A stretch of 64,000 nucleotides of DNA, taken from assembly GCF_018139145.2 (NCBI RefSeq), contig NC_059478.1, forward strand, positions 33,707,001 through 33,771,000, read 5' to 3'. This document shows, in pieces, positions 11,901-22,970 of the stretch (its first letter is position 1; every line of letters starts with the position of its first letter). The notes under the pieces are model-generated. The model was not told the origin of the DNA, did no database searches, and saw only the letters and a list, made by a program, of their open reading frames with translations. This DNA comes from Gymnogyps californianus. Taxonomy: Eukaryota > Chordata > Aves > Accipitriformes > Cathartidae. A program made the position numbers and the translations under genes.

Positions 11901-14055
11901 CACAACATTTAGAGATAACATAGTTAACATAATTATCTCCCATTTTTTTCTGCAGGACTTTCTCACTGCAAGGGCCCTTAATATCCTTTTAATGTAGGGT
12001 TGGGGGTTATTTTGGCTGTAATATAAAATTGAGTGGCTTGTTTCCCTAAAGTAGATTAATCTTGAATTATGGGTATGTAATATCATTTTAGGTCTCTGGT
12101 TACTCAAGCAATACTCACCGAGTTGGCAGCAGAACAGTCTGTTGGCCAGACAACGGGATTCCCACTTGCCCTTTCTTTGCTTTATATATATTAATACAAT
12201 ATATATTTAACAAAAATGAACTACATAAATTCATCAGCTTATCTCTTATAAAATTGCAGGTAAGATCTAATAACAAAACATAGAGCCAGGGTGACTTCTA
12301 TGATCACAAAGCAAACATGACTCCAAATTTCTCTTTTCTGCCTGATGCACTGATGACACCTCATGCAACAGTAACCCATAAAGAGCTTGGAAAACTTATT
12401 TTAGAGAAAAATAAAAAGTAGTTAGTAGCTAGTTTGGCTAACAGCCAAATCACATGGCCAAGATTTTCAAAATGCACTCACAGTATCAGCATGCAGCTTT
12501 AAAATTTACTTTTCAGAAAATAAGAACTTGGCACTTTATGGAAAAAATCAGGCTCCTTTTTGGACTGCTCCAACTGGGCCTCCAAACTCTCTAGCCATTT
12601 TGATAAAGCTGGCCCACATCTTCTAACAGTCCCGCTGTAGTTATGAGCATCTACTCTAATACTTCTTAAAATGAGTGAATGGCAGTGATTTTCTGAAAGC
12701 TTTTGCTCCAATTCAGTGAGATAATAGCAAGTCTGTAACTAAGGAAAACGTGTTTCTTAGCATATGAATCAGGTGGATCACCTAAGTCATGCAAATCACC
12801 AAGGCTTATTTGTTTGCTGTATTTCCTAATTGTTTCTGGAGTCAGTTGAGTGCCTTCCCTCAACAACCAGTTTGCCTTATTAAGCTTATCCATGCAAGAG
12901 AGAGAGAGATTCTTGACATGCTCTGGATTGCTTCTGCTCCCATCTGTGCTAACCAGCAGTGAAGAAAGTTTTACGGTGCTTACAAACCCCATAGCTGTAA
13001 GGCTCCCCAGTCACACCAGATTATGATTTATTAGAGTTGTTAAAATAAAATGAGAGAAGAAATTGTTACAGGTCTTGGAAACTACAGAAAATCACCATTT
13101 AAACCACACTCAAATCTCAAAGGAAATAGGATTCACTTGGGAACAACAAAATACTGTGGGGTATGGTTCTCTCTCCACAGCCAGTTCATATGCCAGAGAG
13201 TGACTTCCCTTTGTGAAAGGACTTATTTTATACCTTAAAGAATCTCAGGCATATTATTGATGTTTTATGATATTGTTAATGGAATCTCCAGATCTGTAAT
13301 AATAATGATAATTTGACATTATGCAGCATTTTCTATTTGAAGATTTATTTGGGATTCATCAGAAATACAGCCCCATATGGAGTAGCAGGAATCAGCTATT
13401 TAGCAGCATACTGTGATACCACAATAGTGTCAGCTATTCAGAAGGGAAAGTGAAAAATGTATCTCACAGAGACCTCAAAAAGAATGCAGGAAGAGTGAGT
13501 GTAATAATCCAGTTGTAGTCAAGATGCCAGGGCTATCTAAAATAAAATCAAAAGATAGTCCCTCAGGTTTTCAAGACCTTGGTTTCACATTTTCAAGCTA
13601 GCACATGCTACCTATACAGTATTTGTTTGTATTACTATAGGACATTAGGGCACTATAGTAGCAGAAAGGAAGGTGTTGACTACCTCTGAGTCAGTAACAT
13701 CCCTTCTCCAATCACTATCAGAGTGGAAGATCTTCAGTTGTATCTGAAATGCTTTTGTTTAAGTAAAAAAAATTATAATATTATTATACTAAATAACTAT
13801 TACCAATGTCTAGATTACAATGTAATTTTTGTGATTCCCTCCTGAAAAGTTATTCTGCCAATAGTGTTTACTGAATGTTTACTGGATGTTGGTAGTTCTC
13901 AAATCAAAGGCTTACATATAAAAAAAAAACAACCTAACATCCACAAATTCTGTTTATGAAGGTAAGCTGGAATTTCGTCTTCTTGTGTATCCCTTCTGAC
14001 CAGTACTCCTTTGCTTCCTCATTGAAGAACTGTATTACCACGTATCAATGGGGGT
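8911..14055. other. Non-coding DNA, no gene seen
   Basis: Reading frames of up to about 115 codons (for example 10364-10708 and 12666-12992 on the minus strand) show no recognisable domain, and opposite-strand frames compete with the first. A purine-rich tract lies at about 11280-11500. An 11-bp period repeat of GTTTACTG(A/G)AT occurs at 13864-13888. I see no RNA gene and no clear mobile element. Confidence 0.5.
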
Positions 14056-14136
14056 TTTTATATATATGTACATATACATATATAAAAATATATTTATGTG
14101 TATAAACACACACACACGTCTATATGTATGTATACA
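14056..14136. repeat. Compound TA/CA microsatellite
   Basis: Alternating TATA, CATA and CACA stretches run from 14056, including a short (CA)n core near 14106-14117, then TATGTATG. Typical simple sequence. Confidence 0.8.
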
Positions 14137-16358
14137 AAACTGACAGTCTTCATATTGATTATTTAGTACATACTCCTTTTAAAGATGTCAAAGGAGGCAG
14201 AGAATCCAATTCATTTCTTTCAAGGCTTGCTTCTTGTGTACTACACTGCTGGCTGATGTATTTATTCAAGGCCACAGATTTATGCCAGATGCACAAGGTG
14301 AAACCGTTGATCTCCATAATAATCTCTTCAGAACAGAGCCGTACTCTATGCCTTGCTTTGGAGGTTGCTGCCCAAGCACTGATTAGCCTCCATACTTATG
14401 GTCTTGCAGAGCTGTGGAGGAAATGTGCTGAGCCTGTACTAGCTTTCAATACACAGCTGAGGAGTCTTGCTGAGTGTGCCCCAAAGGAACCCCTCTGAAG
14501 GCAGAGGGACTTTACCTTCAGCTGTGAGGCTTTGCTCTAGAGAGCTTTGCCCTCTTTCCTGTAGTCGTGCACAATCCTTCTGTGCGACAACAGTGCTTTG
14601 TAAAGCAGCAGAACTAAATGAAATGTTCTGAGAAGGGTCATTGCAAAAAAAATCCACCAATAGGAATGTTCTTGGAGTTCTTTTATTACTTCTCTACGTT
14701 TCAGGGAGGGGTTTGCTATTAATATCTTTTGTCCTGATCTCCTTCCAGGCTGGTCTTCATATTTTCAACCTCCATTCTCTTTATTTTAGGGCCCTCTCCA
14801 ACAGTTTATAAATGTCACTATTTGTCATGTATAAATTCATTTTTAAAACAGGCTTTAAAACCTTCCAAGTTTCCCTTGCTGCAGTTCAATGATCCTTCCA
14901 ATTTTAGAGACAACAAATACTTTGTTGTCTCTAATACTCACTCTTCATAATGCCTGACAGTGCATCTTACAGGACATGAGCTATCCCTTCACTTCAAGAA
15001 CAGCCTGGCATATGGAATGAAAACACATTTGGTTTGGAATAAATATAGCCTTCAGGCAGCAATGTATGAGCAGTATAAATACTAACCAGCCAGACCGTGC
15101 AACACCCTGAGACCAGGTCATTTTCTTTGCGTTGTACAGAAGGAAAGAGTAAGTATGTTAGTTATAAGGGTAACTTATCGTGGTACCACGATGCTGTAGC
15201 TGGTCTAGGTAGCAGCTGCTCTTCCCTACTCCCTGAACACCCACTGGAGATTATTGCCCCCTTAGAGCAGCCAACACAACTGTTCAGGTAGCCATTAGTT
15301 AGTCCAGATCTGTCAAATGATTTGGCTTAGCTTAAAGAGGTTTAGTACAAGGTTTTTTGAAGCAGGATCACTTCTGACTGAGCTGGGTTAATGACTCATT
15401 ACACCAGCAGTTGTGCTGTCATAGCTGAAGGCTGATAACCTGCAGAGGAAGCAGACATCATAACCCAGATCAGCTGCATCTGTAGCAGCCCTTCTGACCC
15501 TGAGATGACTTATACAAATTCATATAAATTCAAATCCAGTGATCCTTAAAAATATACCAAAGCCTTGAACCTATACTAAGAGATGCTAACACAAACACCC
15601 TTGCTGGCTGCAAGGTTAAGTTAGTATTAGAGGGACAACCACACATGATCAGTCATTCACACCTATTCTGGCTTGGTGAGGTTTATGCTACATAAAAACA
15701 TTACCATAGAGATAACAGTAAGATACTACACCTGTACCAAGGGTAGCAACAGTAAGTCAATGTAATGTACCTCTGCATGTATTTTACAAAGCTGACAGGG
15801 AATAGTTAAGCATGAAGGATGAGAGAATAGAAGGCTAACAAGAGTTTTTGCCTCAGACTATAATAACATTTTCGGTTTTCAGATCTCCTCGATTGTCTTT
15901 TGTGACCCTTTTGATGGCTGAGAAATTCTGCACTGTACCTTCCTGCCTCTCACAAATATGGCAATAGCTCCGTAACAACTGGGGCTTATTCTCCAAGTTC
16001 TTAATTGAAGGCAGTAGGAATTTGTCCATGGACTTCACGTTTGGAGCTACAGACGGTTTACAAGCTGACATCTGGTATCCAGACCCTTAATGGAAAAAAT
16101 AATACCAAATCTCAGAGAGGTAGATCAACAACAACTCTGAGCTTGGTTTTGCTCCTCTTCACGGGACTTTGTCTTTTACTTCAGTAGATGCTAGATCACT
16201 TACACAAATGAAATAAAATCAAGAAATCCACTGCAGTTTCACCTTATAATTTTACTAGAAAAGAACCACGCCATGAAAAAGATAATGGCACAGCTGACTC
16301 CAGACTGACAACATAGGAATAAAGCCAGAAATTGGTTTGGTCCTTAGTCTCTTGCTAG
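14137..16358. other. Non-coding DNA with one perfect hairpin
   Basis: Apart from the inverted repeat at 14904-14934, nothing is recognised. The 124-codon frame at 14124-14498 starts in the microsatellite and has no visible domain, so it is treated as chance. Confidence 0.5.
14904..14934. repeat. Perfect 14-bp inverted repeat, 3-nt spacer
   Basis: The left arm TTAGAGACAACAAA (14904-14917) and right arm TTTGTTGTCTCTAA (14921-14934) are exact reverse complements separated by TAC. A perfect 14-bp stem is unusual by chance in a sequence this long. No longer homology between the flanks was seen, so a MITE or transposon footprint is not demonstrated. It is too short for a microRNA precursor. Confidence 0.8.
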
Positions 16359-16500
16359 TATTATTATTTATTGACATTATAAAGCCACTTAGAGGACATG
16401 GCTGAGCAGAGAACTAAGCATGGAAAGTGCTGAACATATACGTAGCAACAGCCTGTCTGTTCCCCAGAGTTCACAATCAAAGTAGGCAACTGAAACGTAA
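16359..16500 (+). repeat. Ancient amniote interspersed repeat, copy A
   Basis: It begins with ATTATTATTTATTGACATT, continues through CACTTAGAGG and GTGCTGAACATATACG, and runs to CAGAGTTCACAATCAAAG. The order of these blocks parallels the copy at 30620-30855 and a repeat family familiar from turtle and crocodile genomes ('attattattt...cctagaggcc...gcactgtac...gagcttacaatctaa'). I take it for an old, heavily diverged LINE-tail or SINE family. The exact family name is not known to me. Confidence 0.55.
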
Positions 16501-17320
16501 AACACATGTTTTTCCCAGTATCATGCCTGGAGCCAACAGAGGACAAATGAAGGTGCACAGCTTGCACAGAAGGTCTAAAGGCATAGCCTGAGTTCAGCTG
16601 GAGGATGTCCTCCTAGCAAGGATGCAAGCTGCCCATGCACGTGAGGGTCAGCTGTCCAGAGGATGCTTGTGAAAGGGAAAGGTGGAACACAACATGCTCA
16701 TGGCTGCTCTAGAAGCCAAGATGGAAACAAACAATAAATCTATCACTCCTGCCGGTGACTTCTATCACTTGCAGGCCGGTGACTTCTCTTTTCTTTTTTG
16801 ACCAGCTAATTAAATGGTGGCCAACTTCCCCATTACTGTACTGAAATCTCATTCAGACTGGGAATTTGGTAACTGTAGGAAGGGCATACAGTCCTGTACT
16901 TCAGAAAATGCTTGGGAAAAATTCCCACCTATCTGTGATATTCTACTGCCAGGTATGAAAGATATAAACAGCACATTAAATAAAACAGAACGATTTTGTT
17001 TAAAAAGTGTGTGTGAGGGGAAGCAGACCAAAATCAGGACCAACCAAGCACGAGCATCCTCTGCATTGCCTTGAAAACATCACCTGATATACAGGTGCTA
17101 CAGCAGGTTCACTTCCATTACACGTCTCTGGCACACACAGTTATTATAGCCATCCAGGCCAAATAGGCCTATGTATACAAACACCTGTGCATATGATATA
17201 ACACCTGGCTTTAGGAGGCTGCTCTTCCACAGCAGAGCTGGAATCTGGTACTGCTTGCTCAATTTTTTTTTTCAAACTTTTTTACATGACAAGAGCCTTC
17301 AGAATGAGGAATAAGAGTAA
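16501..17320. other. Non-coding DNA with a small tandem duplication
   Basis: Nothing coding is recognised. A two-unit tandem duplication is listed at 16741-16786. Confidence 0.5.
16741..16786. repeat. Two-copy tandem duplication (22/24 bp)
   Basis: Unit 1 (16741-16762) and unit 2 (16763-16786) both begin TATCACT and end GCCGGTGACTTC, differing by a 2-bp indel and a few substitutions between these ends. It is a local replication-slippage product. Confidence 0.75.
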
Positions 17321-17340
17321 GTGGAGTGGAGTGGAGTAGA
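17321..17340. repeat. (GTGGA)n short tandem repeat
   Basis: Three exact GTGGA units are followed by a GTAGA variant. It is a minor simple repeat. Confidence 0.7.
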
Positions 17341-17386
17341 GATTAATTGAATTAATCCAGTTACTATGGATTTCCCTGGTAGCACA

Positions 17387-17400
17387 CTGCAAGGGGGCAG
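17387..17400 (+). promoter_or_regulatory. CTCF-like motif match
   Basis: CTGCAAGGGGGCAG matches the CTCF core consensus (CCASYAGRKGGCRS) at 11 of 14 positions, including the full AGGGGGCAG half. It could be an insulator or loop anchor. Such matches also occur by chance, and only ChIP data would decide. Confidence 0.3.
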
Positions 17401-20400
17401 CACTCAGACAGCAGAGGATCAACCTGGCTAGACTTAATCTTACTTCGTTGGCTGCATGTCTGCTAGGTTATGAGCATTCACCCTGCTGGGGGTCCGATGG
17501 CAGATAAACCACACATACATTGAGGTGGGTCTTTTTTTCATTCAAACAACCAGTTACTTTTTGCGGTTCCCTCTTCCCACACCTCTTCTTCCCTCTTTTC
17601 CTTCAGATCTGTTTCTTATCATCTCATCCAATATACATCATCTTAAGGCCAACTATCTTTACCATGTAGAACAGTTTCCTCTACCTACCCTTGCATATGT
17701 CAGTGAGTCAAGTAGACACCCTTGTTATTTCCTCACAGATGCTCAACAGGAGTTATAACCTCTGAAGCTCAGGTCCTTAGTAAGTAAAGTTGGGTGTTAT
17801 CTCTCCTCTCCCTCCCAAATTGCAAGTAACCTATAAAATATGGCACACAGTGCAACATTCTCCAGTCTGCAGTACTCACCATCAATATGCTAATGCTATT
17901 CAATATCCATCTGCAGCCATGACTAGAAAAATGTCAGCAATGTGAAAGCAAAGGTAGCTTCACCAGCAATTTCCATCTTTCCATCCAATTTTCCCACTTT
18001 TTCCACCCTTCAGTTGTATCACATCTGCCCAGCAGTGCTTGTCCTAGATCCTGCCAGGCCATTGTATTATTCAGACCAAAAAGCTATGTACTATTATTCA
18101 TGTAAGCAGTGGTTAGGCAAGACAAATTGCTGTTTTACAGTAATAGATATTTGAGTATCTGTTTGATTCAATTTAAATTATATCTGAATAAGATTTAACA
18201 TGTTTCACCAAAAAAAATTGTGTGATTAAAGACCAATTGATTATTAAGAGTATGTTTATCAATGTGTAGTAAGTATCACTGTTAAATTTAAAAACATTCT
18301 TAATAGTCCTTTGGTATCTAATTATCCTATAATAACTCTTATTAAATTTAAATCAAATCAGCAGCTGAGATGCATAATTTAAACCAACCGCAATGAAAAA
18401 ACAGCCCAATTAAAAAAAAAAAACACCAAAAAAAAACCTCAAACAAAATCCAAAACCAAATCACTTTGAATTAACAGCTGTTCACTAAGATTTTGACTGA
18501 AATAAAATGGTCTCCGTTGCTCAGTTGTTACAGTTACTGGGGTTCTTGTATGTTGCAGGTGCCTGATTCAGCCACCCTTCTGTGAGTATGTAACTCACTG
18601 TGTTCTGATTGTCTTCAAAAGTTATGTCTGATGGGCTATTTGTTAGCAATAAAAATATCAACTAATTTCTTTATCTTCATCTGAGGCTGGAAAACTCCAC
18701 AGTTGAAAAGGAAAGAGTGCTTGGCAGCCTCAAAAAAAAAAAAAAAAAGATACATTACAATAAGCTCAGAAAGTCTTTTTTCATCCTTTTTTCTTACACC
18801 TATCTTCCCAACCTTCTCCTCGAGTCCTGCAAAAAGAGTACATTCTGATACCCAGAATAACCTCATCTATTTATATGGCGTACACTGTCTAGATTACCCA
18901 CAAAACTCTTTCAAAAGCAATCCTTTAGGGAAAAGTGCACCAGACTACACTCTGTGTTTATGGTACTAGACAGGCGATAGGAACCCTTTCATAAGCAGGG
19001 TATAGTAACACAGCGATGCGCTACAGGATCTGCCTATACCATTTGTCGTGTGCCAGCCAAGCTGGTGTTTGTCACAACAGCACTCAACTCTTCGACATAC
19101 CGATATCTTAAAACACAAGGCCACCCATAGCCAGATTCAGCATAAAATCAAATCAGTGCACAAAACCTAAGCGGAACAATGGCTGTGCAATTCTCAGGTG
19201 AGAAATCGTTCCACCCAAATGGACCATGAATGTAAACACTGACTAACGAGAGTGGTACAGATTGGGCCATTAAAAGCAAGGCAGAGATGAATGGAAATGT
19301 CTGAGCAGGAACATAAAACAGACCAATTTCTGCCACTAAGTAGGAGTGGGAGTGTAACAGTCCTTGTTATAGAGTTGCTGGCAGTGATGTTATTGTTAAG
19401 GCTGAAAAAGACATTACATTCCAAATCTCTCTTTTCACTTGTAAAACAGTAAGATTTTGAGCTTGATCCTTCACTTCAAAGGTTGCTACTGCAACTGCTT
19501 AACAAAGGAGAAACATGAGATGGATGAGAAGAAAAAAATCAAATGGGTTACAAAATGTTAGACAGACTGCAGACCCAGATGAAGGTGAGATTTCAGTTCC
19601 ACTGAAGTTCAGAGTTTTGGTCTTTTGCAGGCACCAAAATTTACCCCACCTCAGTAAGCCGATACAGAAATAGCTAGAGGATAACCCAATTACAGCAAAG
19701 ATCACAGCCAGGAATATACACATTTCAGAAGAGAGGACAGATGAGATGACAGCCAATTCCAGACAAAATGGAAAGGAGGTGAAACTGTAAGAACTGATGT
19801 TTATAATCTCAAGACTGGAAATGGAAGCCCGGTAATTAGAGTAAAGCAGATGTTCAGTTTTATCAGTACTAGTTTTAGAAAATAAACATACACAAACATG
19901 TCTACAAAGATCCTTGACTCCTAATTTTTTTGGCTTTATACTGAGGTATACAGAAAAACAGATTTGAGAAAAATGGGGAGGGATTTTTCTGTCTGTTTTG
20001 AAGAAGCTTAGAATTTATTTATTATTTTATCCGTCAACAAAAAGTTTTGATTCATCGATTCTGTTTGTGAATTCCAAAAAGGCTACTTCATGGCTTAGTT
20101 TAAGAACACTGTTTGGTTCCTAAAAATTCCTGACTGCTTCCCCTGGGCTTCTCATGACTCAGGCTGAGAGCCATTCTGAGGAAAGGGAGAGAAGAGACTC
20201 ATGGTAGAACTGAGCAAAGGATTTGAAGTTTGAACATTTGTCTTTGTTATGATCAGAAATGAAACCTGAAATTTTCAATGAAGGAAAATTTGTACAACGT
20301 GGGAAATAGTTTCAGTGCAAAATTGAAACAATAATTCTAACATGGCCTTTTAGAATGTGACCTTTTTATCTCTTAACAACATTTAAATATAATACAGAAT

Positions 20401-21264
20401 TTGAATATTTGAAATGAAAAGTAATTTCAACATTTGAAATTTCCACTTTTTGCTCTGAAAATGTCAGAACAGGATATTTCAACTTTCTGGGAACTTTTTT
20501 CCCTCCCATTTTCACTTGAAAATGAGAACTTTCAGCTTGTGCTACTCATTTACTTGAATCACTGGGACAACTGGCTGCCAGCAGAAAAGGGAAAGCTGAT
20601 GGACTACACTATGACCTGCGATATCAAGTCCAGCCATTCATTTCCTGTTGCCACTACCCAATACAGTTTATTTTTGATAGGTTGTGGAGGAAGAAGAGGC
20701 TTGGCTGGGCTGCATTTCTTAAGTAACTAGTTTGTCAGTCTGTTACAGAGACATATGCAATCTACAGCCTAATCTGTGGCTAAGTCTATGGAGTGGCACA
20801 AGAAAATACTTGGACAAGAAAACAAGCAGAGCTTTCAGTGTCTTCCATACTTTCATCAAAGATAGTACTCAGTTGTTTGGTGCTGCCTCCAGTGTTTCAT
20901 GTCGTGAGAACACTGTAGTTGCAAGGAACTTCTGCCGTATGGTGCAAGCAAAAATCTACATTTTTTTATAGCTTGCTTACCCTGAGCCAGTCTGAAGCAG
21001 GCACATGTTAACTATTGGGTGACATGGCTTACATACTTTGCAGAGCTCTTCACATTTTAGGTGCCAGTAACTGAGAGTGCTACCTTGTGAGTTCTGCTGA
21101 ATCATGCTGGAACAGTTTAAAGATACTTTAAAGGTATTTTTGTTATTCACATGGTTATGCAAGTATTTTAGGCTGAAAATTGACTCTGTCAGCTGTTCAT
21201 GGGGGAGAAATAGTAGTGATAACCTTTTCAACTGCTTTGACTAAATCCAAATGGGGCTGTGAAT
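17401..21264. other. Non-coding DNA, no gene seen
   Basis: AT-rich unique sequence with A-rich runs at 18412-18437 and an A17 run at 18732-18748. The A17 run is not preceded by anything recognisable as a SINE or processed gene copy. Short open frames on both strands have no recognisable domains. Confidence 0.5.
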
Positions 21265-21545
21265 CAGAAGTTTCAACCCATGCAGTTACCCTGATGTAAA
21301 ACTGGAGTGAGAGAAATCAATTTATCCCGTACTCAAAGACCTTTTGTCCGGTTCTGCACTGGAACTCTGAGGTGCTAGATTTGCATCTCAATCCAGCCAT
21401 GCCTCGTGGACAACTGCTGGCCAACGGCATGGTCTCAACTCCTCTTCCTCTAAAATGGAGCTAATAATTCCACCCACATTTACAGATCATTTTGAGATGT
21501 CTGAGTGAAGAGAATTACAGAACAACTAAAAGTTATTATGTATCA
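21265..21545 (+). repeat. Ancient amniote repeat relics, copy B
   Basis: The first part (about 21275-21315) has AGTTACCCTGATGTAAAACT followed by GGAGTGAG, like the old 'ttacaccagtgtaaa..ggagtgag' repeat. The second part (about 21395-21545) has CTCTAAAATGGAGCTAATAA and CAGATCATTTTGAGATGTCT then TAAAAGTTATTATG, like the 3' end of L3/CR1-related ancient LINEs ('ctgtaaaatgggg..gctttgagat...attatt'). Both are strongly decayed, and assignment rests on memory of the families. Confidence 0.5.
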
Positions 21546-22877
21546 TGCATGTGTTTGCCCATAAATAATAAATTCCTGAAGCAGACATAAGAACAGAAGT
21601 TCCCAGTATCGTCTACCTTTATAACAAATTCATAAGCAATAGCGTTGTACATGATTTCTCAGCTGTTCCTTTTTGAATGATAGGTTTCACTCTAGATCCA
21701 AATCTACCTCTCTCCTTATCTAGGTTACATGGATTTTATTATTTTTAATATTTCAGAATGGAAACACTGATTTGTGAAGCAAAAGTTTTTAAAAAATACT
21801 TTGTCTTGTTTGTTTCTAATTCTTTACACTATTATTTTTCTAATGATCTTTATTGAGAGCTCGTGTCCTGCTTATAGTCCAGGAAGTTGCCAAACCTAAT
21901 CTATACTGCTCACTGATGCCTGATAGTCTGTCAGCATTATCAACAGTCTAGTTGCCAGACTCTGTGTGCGTCTGGTGCTTTGGCGGTGGTGGGTCTGCTG
22001 TACCCAGTCCCAGCTTTGGCCAGCTGAAATGGCTAGTTGGGCTAATTTCTCTGCCTCTGTGCATCCTACCAGGATTTTACACTGGAAATAAATTGTCACA
22101 GGAAGAATATTTAAATTCAGGAAACAAAATGTTCCCACTAATTCAATGTAACCATCTCCTGCCTACTAAAAGTTATGAGTTATGTGTGAAGTAAAAAACC
22201 TCTCTGCTGCATGAGATAATGAGAAAACGGGAATTCTTTATTCATTGTACTTGTCCCTCTGCACATAACATTTGTATATCATGCCAGGACTAACCTGTGT
22301 CACTGCACTTATAGCCACAGACCAGACTAAATGCCTGCCCTTCACTGTTTTTACGTCATGATTCATATACTCTCTCTGCTCTTTCTGACTGCCTGCAATT
22401 ACTTGTGACAAATGATTCTTCAGTGTACTGTCTGCTTTACCTTTTCAAAATGTTTCCATGGTTCACAGATAAGTCAGCTAGTGTACACTGTACTGTCTTG
22501 TGGGAAGTAAATCCCAGGACACACACAAGAACAGGTTCCACACCATTTTACTGGCAGAACTGCAGGCGTCCACCTCACTCAGCTGCAGCACATGTACTCT
22601 GGACCAGCCATGCCAGCAGTGCTGGGGCTCCTCGGTTACAGTGGTGTGGAGACCCCAAAGGAACAGATTGCTACTTACAGCCATACTCTCCTAAGAATGT
22701 GAATCCTTGTTTCACAAGGTGCTTGATATCATCTATAACAAAATATGTGGTCAACATAAAATCATTATTTTGATATCTCCCATGAAAGAACATCCAGCTG
22801 AACGACCCCCATCATTGCTCCCACTGGTATGCTTGTTAACCACATACATATCTGGAGGTGAATGCTGCCTTGATTTA
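21546..22877. other. Non-coding DNA, no gene seen
   Basis: No supported coding region. The 122-codon frame at 22405-22773 has competing frames on the other strand and no domain. Confidence 0.5.
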
Positions 22878-22970
22878 AACCTGTGAAAATCCAGGGCGCC
22901 TGATTCTGCCTTCAGTTACAGTGGTGAATATCAGGGCAGCTCCACTGACCTCAGGGGATGTAAGTGCCAA
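22878..22970 (+). repeat. Ancient amniote repeat relic, copy C
   Basis: CCTGATTCTGCCTTCAGTTA is followed by CAGTGGTGAATATCAGGGCA and GCTCCACTGACCTCAGGGGA. This block order matches the old repeat with 'gattctgatctcagttaca..ggtgtaaatc..agtaactccactgacttcag'. It is diverged but recognisable. Confidence 0.5.

Noticed and set aside
18732..18748. A17 run as a possible retrocopy or SINE tail
   Set aside because: No gene-like or SINE-like sequence lies upstream and no flanking duplication is visible.
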